Below, piece by piece: positions 1 to 7,182 of a DNA stretch of 17,245 bases; positions within the stretch are counted from its first letter, which is position 1, and every line of letters begins with the position of its first letter. Below the pieces are notes generated by a model. That model made no database searches. It saw only the letters and a list, made by a program, of their open reading frames with translations, and was not told the DNA's origin. The stretch lies in the NCBI GenBank assembly GCA_964594075.1, contig CAZQKW010000063.1:1-17245 (forward strand). Direction: 5' to 3'. Source of the stretch: CAZQKW01 sp964594075. Lineage in GTDB: Bacteria > Desulfobacterota > WTBG01 > CAIYCZ01. Made by a program: the position numbers and the translations under genes.

Positions 1-10
1 AACTTTTCAT

Positions 11-29
11 CCCCGCTTACAAAGCGGGG
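11..29. repeat. REP-like hairpin, left copy
   Basis: Perfect 8-bp inverted repeat CCCCGCTT / AAGCGGGG around the loop ACA. A hairpin of the same design (8-bp stem, ACA loop) lies at 17200-17218, where one stem pair is changed on both sides (T-A here, C-G there), so base pairing is kept. Read on the minus strand, the flank GAATA resembles the GAATTA flank of the right copy, so the two copies appear inverted. The design resembles REP elements mobilised by TnpA-REP transposases. No such transposase is in the window, so that link is inference. Confidence 0.6.
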
Positions 30-130
30 TATTCAAGTTTTGAATTTTCATAAACGGCCGGAAAAACCCCGCAACATTTCATTGGTGGGGACGAAACAGC
101 GCCTGGGTGTTTTTATTTTTCTTTTTTTTA

Positions 131-170
131 TCCACTGCATTTTTGTTTTCAGGCGGTCTACCTGAATTTG
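131..170 (+). repeat. Diverged dispersed repeat with conserved hairpin, copy A
   Basis: About 40 bases that match 3019-3060 with a few substitutions and a 2-base length difference. Both copies hold an inverted repeat, here TTCAGG (148-153) and CCTGAA (161-166) with a 7-base loop. In copy B the right arm is TCTGAA, which still pairs through a G-T wobble, and the loop length is the same. Both copies follow a T-rich run and lie about 40 bases upstream of a predicted -35 box. Origin unknown: it may be a mobile-element edge or a shared upstream regulatory element. Confidence 0.6.
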
Positions 171-206
171 ATAAGACATTGCGGTGAAATTCATGCTTCT
201 TTTATG

Positions 207-235
207 TTGACAAGAAGAAGTGAGAAAAGTAGATT
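207..235 (+). promoter_or_regulatory. Predicted sigma-70 promoter for the SnoaL-like gene
   Basis: TTGACA (207-212) is followed after 17 bases by TAGATT (230-235), which matches 4 of 6 consensus positions. A perfect TATAAT occurs at 246-251 but has no recognisable -35 at normal spacing. The start codon at 346 lies about 100 bases downstream, leaving a leader with a weak hairpin near 262-287. Confidence 0.5.
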
Positions 236-345
236 AATGGCCTATTATAATGGTATTTTTTTTCCCTGACAATTTAAACTGGTTAGGGAATCCTAAGGTT
301 AAAGGACAACAGTATTTAAATCACCCACATTAAAGGAGGACGGCT

Positions 346-825
346 ATGGATATCAATGAACTTGCAAAACGTGTCCAAAGATTGGAGGATATTGAAGCCA
401 TCAAACAATTAAAGGCCGAGTATGCCGATGCCTGTGATGATATGTATAACCCTACGCGTATGCGAGACCTATTCACCCACGATGCTATATGGGATGGCGA
501 GGCAGAAGGTTTTGGAAAGCATGTCGGCTTGGATGCCGTTTGTCAATTCTTTGCAGGCGCCAAGGATTCTCTGCTTTTTGGCGTGCATTATTTCCTGCAG
601 CCGCGCATTACAATATTAAGCGACACTGAGGCAGAAGGGGTTTTTTATCTCTGGCAGACCAGCACTATGGCCAGCGGCAAAGATATTTTTCTTGCCGGTC
701 TTGAATTTGATAAATATCGCAAGGAAAATGGTAAGTGGAAAATGAGCTACATGCGTTTGAAACTCTTCTATGCGGTTGACATAAAGCTCGGTTGGAAAGG
801 CGACAAACGGTCCGGGCTAAAGTAA
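346..825 (+). CDS. SnoaL-like / NTF2-superfamily protein
   Basis: A 159-residue soluble protein with the layout of SnoaL-like (SnoaL_4) cone-fold domains. An N-terminal helical segment (LEDIEAIKQLKAEYADACD, residues 13-31) is followed by FTHDAIWDGE (43-52) and then beta-sheet segments such as HYFLQPRITI (81-90). The family includes polyketide cyclases, dehydratases and isomerases that use a hydrophobic pocket with His/Asp residues. The substrate cannot be told from sequence. The start is well supported by an AGGAGG Shine-Dalgarno at about 333-338. It has its own promoter and a strong terminator (849-886), so it is probably monocistronic. Length is normal for a single-domain member and there is no signal peptide. 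Confidence 0.8.
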   Translation: MDINELAKRVQRLEDIEAIKQLKAEYADACDDMYNPTRMRDLFTHDAIWDGEAEGFGKHVGLDAVCQFFAGAKDSLLFGVHYFLQPRITILSDTEAEGVFYLWQTSTMASGKDIFLAGLEFDKYRKENGKWKMSYMRLKLFYAVDIKLGWKGDKRSGLK

Positions 826-848
826 AGGGCATGGTTTTTACATATCCA

Positions 849-886
849 TATGGCCAGAAACAGAACAGTTTCTGGCCATATTTTTT
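849..886 (+). terminator. Strong intrinsic terminator after the SnoaL-like gene
   Basis: Perfect 13-bp stem (849-861 with 868-880), 6-base loop, then six T residues (881-886). It begins 24 bases after the stop codon at 825, so it ends the SnoaL-like transcript and insulates it from the next gene. Confidence 0.9.
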
Positions 887-902
887 GAAAAAAATTACTG
901 GC

Positions 903-931
903 ATGACAAAGACCCGTGTGTCAGTTATAAT
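903..931 (+). promoter_or_regulatory. Predicted sigma-70 promoter with internal inverted repeat
   Basis: ATGACA (903-908; 5 of 6 matches) and a perfect TATAAT (926-931) are separated by 17 bases. An inverted repeat TGACA (904-908) / TGTCA (919-923) overlaps the -35 box and the spacer, where a repressor could bind. It would start a short transcript leader for the gene at 974. Confidence 0.65.
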
Positions 932-973
932 GAAATAGCAAAATACATTTAATAAAATCATGGGGTTTAGTAC

Positions 974-1762
974 GTGGAACGCGCCCTGTTTATCTCAAAA
1001 AAGAAAAATCTAAAATACCTTACCGCTGATTACCAGCGAGTCTATTTCGGAAATGAGTTTTGCGAACGGTTATTGCCCGGCGCTGAAACTCTCTCGGAAA
1101 TCCATCGCGAAATTTCTGACCGGGGAATACGTTTCACCTTTGTTACCCCCTATGTAACTGATGCAGGCATTAAAAAAATTGTTCGGTTGCTTGAAAGTCT
1201 GCCGGCAGAAACAGAGGTGGTATTTAATGACTGGGGCGTGCTGCGTATCATCCAGCAGAATTTTCCGAATCTGCATGTTGTGCAAGGCAGGTTACTCACC
1301 AAAATCAAACGCGGTCCGCGCGTTGTGCATTTTTTGGACCGGCTGCCCCCCGATGCAGTTCAGCATCTTCGCAGCACTAATCTTGGCGTTCCGGCATATC
1401 AACAATTTTTAAAGAAACATAGCATACACCGGGTGGAGCTTGACAATCCATTGCAGGGACTCTGCTTGAAAGGCGTGCCAAAAGATTTGAAACTCTCCCT
1501 GTATATTCCTTTTGCCTATGTCAGCACAACGCGTTTTTGCCTAGTCGCAAACTGCGACATTCCTGAAAAAAAGGGGATGATCGGGGTGTTCCCTTGCCAC
1601 CAGGAGTGCCAGAAATATACCTTTTACTTGGACAACCCGGTAATGACGACGCTGTTGATTCGCAAGGGGAATACCCTGTTTTTCAAAAACACCAAGCTTC
1701 CTCCTGACATCAAGCAAACCAACATAGACCGCATTGTCATTCAGCCAGAGATACCGATGTAG
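974..1762 (+). CDS. Conserved-type protein with Cys cluster, distant resemblance to peptidase U32 family
   Basis: 262 residues, soluble, no signal peptide or membrane segments. I cannot assign it with certainty. The segments FTFVTPYVTDAGIKK (54-68), VVFNDWGVLRII (82-93) and QGRLLTKIKRGPR (104-116) alternate strand and helix as in a TIM-barrel-like fold. Together with a later Cys-rich region they faintly recall peptidase U32/UbiU-type proteins. Four cysteines (C189, C194, C208, C212; C-x4-C-x13-C-x3-C) could bind a metal or Fe-S cluster. The GTG start has a weak GGGG Shine-Dalgarno at about 962-965 and lies behind a good promoter (903-931). The next gene, the RdgB-type NTPase, follows after 108 bases on the same strand and could be cotranscribed. 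Function unknown. Confidence 0.7.
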   Translation: MERALFISKKKNLKYLTADYQRVYFGNEFCERLLPGAETLSEIHREISDRGIRFTFVTPYVTDAGIKKIVRLLESLPAETEVVFNDWGVLRIIQQNFPNLHVVQGRLLTKIKRGPRVVHFLDRLPPDAVQHLRSTNLGVPAYQQFLKKHSIHRVELDNPLQGLCLKGVPKDLKLSLYIPFAYVSTTRFCLVANCDIPEKKGMIGVFPCHQECQKYTFYLDNPVMTTLLIRKGNTLFFKNTKLPPDIKQTNIDRIVIQPEIPM

Positions 1763-1870
1763 AATCTTGTGGATTGTGAGTCGGGGCTCGTGATTCGGGA
1801 ATCAAGAATCCTGATTCGTGCCTCTTGAGCAGAAAGATCGCCATACGCCTGAACTAAGGGACGAAGTCGG

Positions 1871-2488
1871 ATGAAAATAGTAGCCGCGACGACAAATCAA
1901 AATAAATTGAGAGAATTAAAAGAACTGCTGAAAGATTTTGCTGTGCAGCTTCTTTCTCTCAAAGACTTTCCTGATTGCCCGTCAGTAGTTGAAGATGGGG
2001 AAAGTTTTGCTGAAAATGCGTTGAAGAAAGCGCAAGCTGTCTGCGCCTTCACCGGTCTCCTCGCGATAGCCGATGATTCGGGGCTGGAGGTTGACTGGCT
2101 GGATGGACGACCGGGAATTTTTTCTTCCCGCTATGCGGGAAATAGTGCGGATGACAAAAATAATTATGAAAAACTTCTTCGGGAGCTTGAAGGTGTTGTG
2201 CCTGAGAAACGGGGTGCACGCTTTCGGTGTGCGCTTGCGATTGCAGCACCTTCAGGTCAGTGCCGTATTGTAGAAGGTGAATATCGCGGGTTTATCGCGA
2301 CACAGCCTCGCGGTAAAAATGGCTTTGGATATGATCCGGTATTTCTTGACCCGGTTTCAGGCCTCACATTTGCAGAAATGCCTGGCAAGCAAAAGAATCA
2401 GATCAGTCACCGCGCCCGGGCTTTGCGCGAGCTTATAAAAATCCTCCCTGATTTCCTCAAAACTCTATCGCAAAAGCAGACCAAATAA
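1871..2488 (+). CDS. rdgB: XTP/dITP diphosphatase (RdgB/HAM1 family)
   Basis: 205 residues, the usual length of this family. It hydrolyses non-canonical purine nucleotides (XTP, dITP) to the monophosphate and pyrophosphate in the cytoplasm, keeping hypoxanthine and xanthine out of DNA and RNA. Family motifs are all visible: the N-terminal nucleotide-binding ATTNQNKLRE (6-15), EDGESFAENALKKA (41-54), the catalytic IADDSGLEV (66-74), the purine-binding GKNGFGYDPVF (148-158) and the C-terminal SHRARAL (179-185). The ATG start has an AAGGGA Shine-Dalgarno at about 1856-1861. The 108-base upstream gap holds overlapping GATTC/GAATC inverted repeats (1791-1817) that look like degenerate repeat DNA. 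No terminator is evident after the gene. Confidence 0.95.
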   Translation: MKIVAATTNQNKLRELKELLKDFAVQLLSLKDFPDCPSVVEDGESFAENALKKAQAVCAFTGLLAIADDSGLEVDWLDGRPGIFSSRYAGNSADDKNNYEKLLRELEGVVPEKRGARFRCALAIAAPSGQCRIVEGEYRGFIATQPRGKNGFGYDPVFLDPVSGLTFAEMPGKQKNQISHRARALRELIKILPDFLKTLSQKQTK

Positions 2489-2605
2489 ACAGAGTGATTG
2501 CTTTTTAAACTAACTTATGATACTTGTTACCACAATTCCCTTTTAGATTGTGCGCCGTTATTGTGTTTAGAATTTAGAATTTCGCATTTAGAAATTTTTT
2601 AATAT

Positions 2606-2683
<78 letters not shown>

Positions 2684-3000
2684 CTACTTTTAAGATATTT
2701 CAAATAGTTAGCCATCAACCACCCCCCCCGTTTTTACCTTCTATCAACCGTCTCGTCAGGGACGCTTCTCATCTCTTTAATGGTTTCATTGCTGTGGCTG
2801 AAGGTTTTCTCTGCCACAACTCTATGCTCCTCCGCGGGCATCACGACGTTGGTGTTGCCGGTATCCTTACCCCAACAGTCAGCCGGTAGAGCCCTCGCCA
2901 CCGGGGCTGCACTGGCAACGAAGAACTACAGAATTTAACAACACCTGCCGTGTTCCCGGCAGGACGGTTGTGTTGTGGCTCTGAAAAACCGTGGTGCTGG
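2684..3000. other. Non-coding stretch with an orphan reverse reading frame
   Basis: No convincing gene. On the minus strand 2737-2925 is open for 63 codons and ends in TAA at 2734-2736, but it lacks a good start and Shine-Dalgarno and is closed by TAG at 2926-2928. Its composition looks protein-like (for example NVVMPAEEHRVVAEKTF), so it may be the decayed 3' end of a larger gene, possibly of a mobile element; I could not identify the family. A C-run lies at 2722-2729, and a large hairpin (2938-2976) follows. Confidence 0.35.
2938..2976. repeat. Two-part hairpin
   Basis: Inner perfect stem CCTGCCG (2944-2950) / CGGCAGG (2957-2963) with a 6-base loop. Outer arms ACAACA (2938-2943) and TGTTGT (2971-2976) also pair, leaving a one-sided 7-base bulge. 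There is no T-run on either side, so it does not look like an intrinsic terminator. It could be part of a repeat or mobile-element end. Confidence 0.5.
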
Positions 3001-3018
3001 TTTCCATGTCAACTTTTT

Positions 3019-3060
3019 TCCACTGCGTTTTTGTGTTTTCAGGCAGTTTATCTGAATTTC
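3019..3060 (+). repeat. Diverged dispersed repeat with conserved hairpin, copy B
   Basis: Second copy of the repeat at 131-170. The inverted repeat is TTCAGG (3038-3043) / TCTGAA (3051-3056) with the same 7-base loop. The change in the right arm relative to copy A keeps pairing by a G-T wobble. It ends 41 bases before the -35 box of the promoter at 3101-3129, much as copy A ends 37 bases before its promoter. Confidence 0.6.
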
Positions 3061-3100
3061 AGGGATAATTTTTGGGGGATGTCCTGAATACTATTTCTGT

Positions 3101-3129
3101 TTGACCTCTGTATGCGGCAGGGATATATT
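3101..3129 (+). promoter_or_regulatory. Predicted sigma-70 promoter for the nitroreductase gene
   Basis: TTGACC (3101-3106) and TATATT (3124-3129), each 5 of 6 consensus matches, are separated by exactly 17 bases. The expected transcript starts near 3136, about 47 bases before the ATG at 3183. Confidence 0.7.
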
Positions 3130-3182
3130 TTTATAAAAACTTACAGAGAAGTTTAGCCAGGCTCAAAAGAAGGGAGGTCATC

Positions 3183-3695
3183 ATGGATGTCATGGATGCA
3201 ATTAGACAGCGGGAAAGCGTTCGCAGTTATAAAAGCACGCCGGTGGAAAATAAAAAAATACAACTGCTGCTTGAGGCCGCCCGGCTTGCTCCCTCAGCAA
3301 GCAACCGGCAGGAATGGCGGTTTGTCGTGGTGACAGACAAGAAAACCAGGCAAAAGCTAATGGCTGCTGCTGCCAATCAGCGTTTTGTCGCAGAGGCGCC
3401 GGTCGTAATTGCTGCCTGCGCCCAGACAGACAATCATGTCATGATGTGCGGTCAGCCGTGTTACCCCATTGATGTCGCGATAGCCGTTGATCACATTACG
3501 CTCAAGGCCGTGGAGGAAGGCCTGGGCACGTGCTGGATTGGGGCTTTTGATGAGAAGGCGGTACAGGCTATTTTGCAGATACCCCAGGAAATAAGGGTGG
3601 TGTCGTTGCTGACGGTAGGCTACCCGCAAAAACTGCGCAGCAAAAAAACAAGAAAAAAGCTTGCTGAAATAGTCAGATATGAATATTGGTCATGA
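3183..3695 (+). CDS. Nitroreductase family FMN-dependent oxidoreductase
   Basis: 170 residues, at the short end for this family. Members bind FMN as homodimers and reduce nitro compounds, flavins or quinones with NAD(P)H. The typical N-terminus is visible: IRQRESVRSYK (7-17, FMN phosphate-binding Arg residues), then LAPSASNRQEWRFVVV (35-50), and the C-terminal half has GLGTCWIGAFDE (113-124) and the strand VVSLLTVGYPQ (139-149). The start follows a GGGAGGT Shine-Dalgarno (3172-3178); an in-frame ATG three codons on (3192) is spaced less well. The true substrate cannot be predicted. Another predicted FMN protein follows after 106 bases on the same strand, so the two may be cotranscribed. Confidence 0.9.
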   Translation: MDVMDAIRQRESVRSYKSTPVENKKIQLLLEAARLAPSASNRQEWRFVVVTDKKTRQKLMAAAANQRFVAEAPVVIAACAQTDNHVMMCGQPCYPIDVAIAVDHITLKAVEEGLGTCWIGAFDEKAVQAILQIPQEIRVVSLLTVGYPQKLRSKKTRKKLAEIVRYEYWS

Positions 3696-3801
3696 GAGAG
3701 GTTAATCTCGGCATAAGGTTTTAGCCGATATCCGGAAAAATTTTGTCCGTCGTATTACGATCGTGTTGAACCTATATTAAGACAAAAGGCGGGTGAGAAT
3801 T

Positions 3802-4341
3802 ATGGCTCGTTTGATCGTCCCAAAAGTTCCGGCATTCGTCCGGGACTTATGCAGAAGAGAGGGCATATCTTTAAGGGCATTTAAAACGGCAGAGGAATTT
3901 ACGCGGGAAGTTATCTCATTCCTCGCTGCCAACAACATCCTTTATCTCTCCACTTCTAAAAATGATGTGCCGCGGTGCACACCGGTTGGGTATTTTCATG
4001 CAGGAATGATTGTTTATGTGCTTTCCGAAGGCGGCGGGAAGTTTGCCAACTTAACTGCAAATCCCAACGTTTCTTATGCAATCGCATCACGGATAAAAGG
4101 GCGAATGGGCATACTTGAGGTGCGGGGTCTGCAATGCTGGGGGAAGGCATCAGTCATTTCAATGCGAAAGGAACCCGATGAGTTTGCTGCTTTGATGCAA
4201 GATCTGGGAATCTTCTACCGTCTTCAACAGAGAGGCGATCGGCTACCGCCTTTCCACTATCGGTTTATAAAAATTGTTCCGCATAAAGTGCGGATTCTCA
4301 ACCTGCGCGAGGGGATATATAATGTAACCTGGATAAAATGA
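3802..4341 (+). CDS. Pyridoxamine 5'-phosphate oxidase-like FMN-binding split-barrel protein
   Basis: 179 residues from the chosen start. After an N-terminal helical segment the protein has the split-barrel pattern: FLAANNILYLSTSKNDVPRC (residues 41-60), then VGYFHAGMIVYVLSE, a GGKFANLTANPNVSYAI segment and ILEVRGLQCWGKA. These features are typical of small FMN- or F420-binding oxidoreductases related to pyridoxamine phosphate oxidase, but they do not show that it makes pyridoxal phosphate. ATG 3802 is preferred because GGCGGGTGA (about 3789-3797) lies just upstream as ribosome binding site; an in-frame GTG at 3793 overlaps that site. It follows the nitroreductase and precedes a secreted hydrolase, all on the plus strand. 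Substrate unknown. Confidence 0.85.
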   Translation: MARLIVPKVPAFVRDLCRREGISLRAFKTAEEFTREVISFLAANNILYLSTSKNDVPRCTPVGYFHAGMIVYVLSEGGGKFANLTANPNVSYAIASRIKGRMGILEVRGLQCWGKASVISMRKEPDEFAALMQDLGIFYRLQQRGDRLPPFHYRFIKIVPHKVRILNLREGIYNVTWIK

Positions 4342-4403
4342 TCTACCAATAAACATTATGCCGAACACCAATTTGGCTTCATTTTAAAAACAAGGGGGTT
4401 TCT

Positions 4404-5405
4404 ATGAAGTTCAAAACAATACCGTCATTTTATTTTGTTTTGGGATTTATGCTATGCTCTGCGATCCTGGGCGGTTGGGGTGATGTTCAGGCGGATTGTA
4501 TCCTCCTGCCCGAAGCATTAAAGGCGTTGGAATCAGACCGTATCGTTACCGTAACGAAAGTGACCGTGGCACAGTTGCCGGAGGATTCTAATTTTTACTA
4601 TGTGTTTAAGCCACGATATGCAACGCCTACCGTCGGCTTCATTGTTTATCCCGGGGCATATGCTTATCCCGAGGCATACGCTCCCGCTGCTCATGCTATC
4701 GCGGCAAAGGGATTCCTAGTAGCTGTAGTAAAAATGAAACAGGATCTTGCAATTATGAGTCATGATCGCGCCGCAGCAGTTATAAATGACAACCACTCAG
4801 TTGAAAAATGGATAATCGGGGGCCATTCTCTTGGAGGCGTTGCTGCGTGTTTTTATGCGTATGAACATCTGGAAATGTTTCAAGGTATTGTGCTGTGGGC
4901 ATCATATCCGGCAGAAACTTCCAGTTTGGCTCAAACAGACCTCAAAGTCATTTCTATTTATGGCACAAAAGATTTGGGTATAGACGCAATCAAGGCAAGC
5001 GCAATAAATTTACCCCCAGACACCCAGTGGGTAGAAATTGAGGGTGCCAATCATTCACAGTTCTGCTGGTGTGCAGGTGAGCCGGGAGAGAATGACATCC
5101 CAGATATTACCAGAGAAGAACAACAGGCGGAAATAAATAAGGCGACCATTGCGTTCCTTAATCAATTCAGAGGTCATACCTGTCCTGCACGTCATCTGCT
5201 CGGCAGAGACAATGCGCAGCTGAGCAGCATAAGGAAATTTCGCGATACTGTCTTGGCGCACAACGCTGTTGGTCAAAAATTGATTGAGTTATACTACCGC
5301 AATGGTGAGCACATTATTAGCGTTGTTGAAAGAAATCGTTTTATAAAAAAACTTGCAAAAATTTTATTAAGTGCGGTGGCACAGGTTCTCAAACTATCAG
5401 CTTGA
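4404..5405 (+). CDS. Secreted alpha/beta hydrolase with C-terminal CFI-box-like module
   Basis: 333 residues. Residues 1-30 form a signal peptide (hydrophobic core FYFVLGFMLCSAILGG, possible cleavage after VQA). An alpha/beta hydrolase domain follows: GFIVYPGAYAYPEAYAP (78-94), the nucleophile elbow GGHSLGG (139-145, Ser142), acid candidate D190 in IYGTKD and His217 in GANHSQF. This resembles the Abhydrolase_5 family (PF12695). Residues 260-330 form a separate module starting CPARHLLG, then IRKFRDTVL, IELYYRNGEHI and a helical tail, like the CFI-box-CTERM domains of secreted deltaproteobacterial proteins. A related module ends the protein at 8421-9797. The start has an AAGGGGGT Shine-Dalgarno. 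It would act in the periplasm or at the surface; substrate unknown. Confidence 0.85.
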   Translation: MKFKTIPSFYFVLGFMLCSAILGGWGDVQADCILLPEALKALESDRIVTVTKVTVAQLPEDSNFYYVFKPRYATPTVGFIVYPGAYAYPEAYAPAAHAIAAKGFLVAVVKMKQDLAIMSHDRAAAVINDNHSVEKWIIGGHSLGGVAACFYAYEHLEMFQGIVLWASYPAETSSLAQTDLKVISIYGTKDLGIDAIKASAINLPPDTQWVEIEGANHSQFCWCAGEPGENDIPDITREEQQAEINKATIAFLNQFRGHTCPARHLLGRDNAQLSSIRKFRDTVLAHNAVGQKLIELYYRNGEHIISVVERNRFIKKLAKILLSAVAQVLKLSA

Positions 5406-5473
5406 TACACAGAAACCAGAGGCAGAGCAAAGGCGAAATCAACAATGGTACTGTTAAAGTTCGAGTTTAGATA

Positions 5474-5495
5474 TGGTTAAACAGCCTGTTAACCA
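5474..5495. repeat. Near-palindrome between convergent genes
   Basis: TGGTTAA (5474-5480) and TTAACCA (5489-5495) are exact reverse complements, and the inner CAG/CTG extends the symmetry with one extra A. No T-run follows. It may be a protein-binding site or chance. The surrounding gap 5406-5570 separates convergent genes and holds only weak AT-rich terminator-like pairing (AAAAAG 5550-5555 with CTTTTT 5564-5569). Confidence 0.4.
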
Positions 5496-5570
5496 ATTAT
5501 GCAAGGAGTCAAAATTAAGAGCGCTTCTTAAGTGCATTGCGTTTTTTTTAAAAAGCATCCAAACTTTTTT

Positions 5571-6659
5571 CTAATAACGATAAATAAATGCCGGGGTGAC
5601 AACGAACAGACCATGAAAGTTTGAGCCCATATCAACCATAAACTGAAATGTTTTGGTTATTTCAATATGGGTTCCGATATGTGTGCTCCATGGTCGTTTG
5701 GTGCTCTCTGTCAGGCTGAATCCAACTTTCCCCACAACCGGGATGTTAGGGTTCCCGGTTATTTTGTTAGTGGTATCCCAATAAGTTTCGCCAATCCAGA
5801 GATTAAGATAGGATCCCCAAAATTTTTTTCGCCATCCAAGACGAATAGAGCACAAAAGCGCTTTCACATCCGGGCTTAATGTGTTTTCAAAAATTAAATC
5901 TCCCCGCAGCGCGCTGACGGTGTAATTGGAATCCAAGGCAACAAAGAATTTTCTATATCCTCCAACCAGGGTAATGCCTCCGCCGTAAGTAGTGCCTGTT
6001 AAATCAACAAATAGCCTAAAATACTTGGAACACGCCCCACGCCGACTGCGAATACGATCAATCAAATTTACGCCAATTGATGCGTCAGTATACTGGCGCG
6101 TGTAACCGCACAGCGCATACACACTCAAAAATGGAAAAATCCAGGCATCCAGACGCACCGACCAGTTCAGCTCTCGGCTCTTGACTTTTATTTTGACATA
6201 TTCAGAGGCAGGAATCGTAAGCCTCGCAATGTAAACCCTTGGATCGTCCACCGTGATATGCCGCTTTCCAGAATAAAACCCTGGGGTTATCCCGATAGCG
6301 TAAGGAAGCTTATGACCTCTTTTCTCAGCACCTGCGCCTAAAAAGGGTAAAAAATGTGGCCAGTGGACGCGGGGGAAAGAATGATCTGGTGCGGCTGTAG
6401 AAGGAGCCGCACTAAATTCACCTACTGGTTTATCTGAATTATTTTTTTCGTTTTCGTCCGTCACGTTCGCACGCCGCATCAAAAACTGCGACTTTTCATC
6501 ATGGTCGAGGAACAGTAAATCCGGATTTATAAGCCAATATTTTTGTGGCGGGTTCTTTGCCTTTTCAATTCCACATCCAGACACAACCAATTCTTGACAC
6601 GCTGCCGTGTATGGCGAGAACACTATCAGGAATAATAAAATATTGCGTCGGCAACACAT
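5571..6659 (-). CDS. Outer-membrane beta-barrel protein of unknown function
   Basis: 362 residues. An N-terminal export signal (RRNILLFLIVFSPYTAA) is followed by C21 in TAAC and C29 in VVSGC; the second is a good lipobox sequence but lies after a Glu, so signal peptidase I or II cleavage is unclear. Residues about 45-115 are polar and probably disordered. From about 118 the protein shows alternating beta strands with aromatic girdles (KLPYAIGITPGFYSG, SVRLDAWIFPFLSVYALCGY, GGGITLVGGYRKFFVALDSN, LWIGETYWDT, FQFMVDMGSNFHGLF) and it ends with the strand FIYRY, an aromatic C-terminus typical of BAM-inserted barrels. No porin or transporter family is recognised. The Shine-Dalgarno (AGGTT) is weak. 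It is convergent with the hydrolase gene and has no partner gene nearby. Confidence 0.8.
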   Translation of the reverse strand: MCCRRNILLFLIVFSPYTAACQELVVSGCGIEKAKNPPQKYWLINPDLLFLDHDEKSQFLMRRANVTDENEKNNSDKPVGEFSAAPSTAAPDHSFPRVHWPHFLPFLGAGAEKRGHKLPYAIGITPGFYSGKRHITVDDPRVYIARLTIPASEYVKIKVKSRELNWSVRLDAWIFPFLSVYALCGYTRQYTDASIGVNLIDRIRSRRGACSKYFRLFVDLTGTTYGGGITLVGGYRKFFVALDSNYTVSALRGDLIFENTLSPDVKALLCSIRLGWRKKFWGSYLNLWIGETYWDTTNKITGNPNIPVVGKVGFSLTESTKRPWSTHIGTHIEITKTFQFMVDMGSNFHGLFVVTPAFIYRY

Positions 6660-6940
6660 GAATTAACCTGCTTTTCTGGATATTCTGTCGCGCTATAACG
6701 CTTTGCCAAACCTGAAAGCTCATCCATCAATACTAAAGCACAAATATAATCGCCAGACTATAAAATTTATTGCGTAAAAATGCAGCGCGTTAGTGCTCTT
6801 CATTTTTAAAATTGATACAACTATATTGTCTAACATAAACTTTACGGCTGGGGCAGGCCAAAAGGCTGTGGTTTCCCCGCTGGTATTTTTGGTTGCCCAG
6901 TTGCCGGATGGGCTTCATCGCCATGCCATCTTTTTAGGTC
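6660..6940. other. Intergenic region, no gene seen
   Basis: No supported reading frame or RNA gene. On the minus strand this must hold the promoter of the barrel gene; the best candidate boxes (a TAGACA and an isolated TATAGT) do not pair at good spacing, so none is called. Confidence 0.5.
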
Positions 6941-6978
6941 AAAAAAAGAGGCAGAAAAATTAACATCTTCTGCCTCTT
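6941..6978 (-). terminator. Intrinsic terminator of the lost gene ending at 7003
   Basis: Perfect 11-bp stem (6946-6956 with 6968-6978), loop of 11 bases, and on the minus strand a run of seven T residues (complement of 6941-6947). It begins 24 bases beyond the stop codon of the remnant at 7003-7182. Its arm TCAAAAAAGAGGCAGAAA is almost the same as that of the terminator at 14583-14625, which follows the related intact gene. Confidence 0.85.
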
Positions 6979-7002
6979 GGCACTTCTGATTGTTACTTAG
7001 CT

Positions 7003-7182
7003 CTATTTAAAAATAGCATACATCCACTTCGGCGTTGCACTCACCGGACCGTGCAGTGTTGCCGTGCCAGTCAGGTCAATATCCTCCAACTTGTAATAGT
7101 AAGCCTTTCTGTTCCGCACGGTGGTATCAACAAACTGATACGCTGCCCCCTGTGCCGCTCCTCCCTGTGCAGGAATAAGCTC
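7003..7182 (-). pseudogene. 3' remnant of a gene for a secreted protein with a C-terminal Fn3-like module
   Basis: The minus strand is open for 59 codons before a TAG stop (7003-7005). The peptide begins ELIPAQG and contains YQFVDTTVRNRKAYYYKLED, DLTGTATLHGPVSATP and a short aromatic end. It aligns almost along its full length with the last 60 residues of the exported protein at 14649-16991 (ELIPAKG, YQFTDKPVRNRKTYWYKLED, HGPVSAKP). Upstream, a TAA (7183-7185) interrupts the frame; a shifted frame reading KFIKTS suggests one indel, and beyond about 7200 the homology disappears. There is no start codon, so this is the stranded end of a deleted or rearranged gene whose terminator (6941-6978) survives. 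Confidence 0.8.

Noticed and set aside
1791..1817. Overlapping TGATTC/GAATCA inverted repeats before rdgB
   Set aside because: Short, overlapping and without promoter context; looks like degenerate simple repeat rather than an operator.
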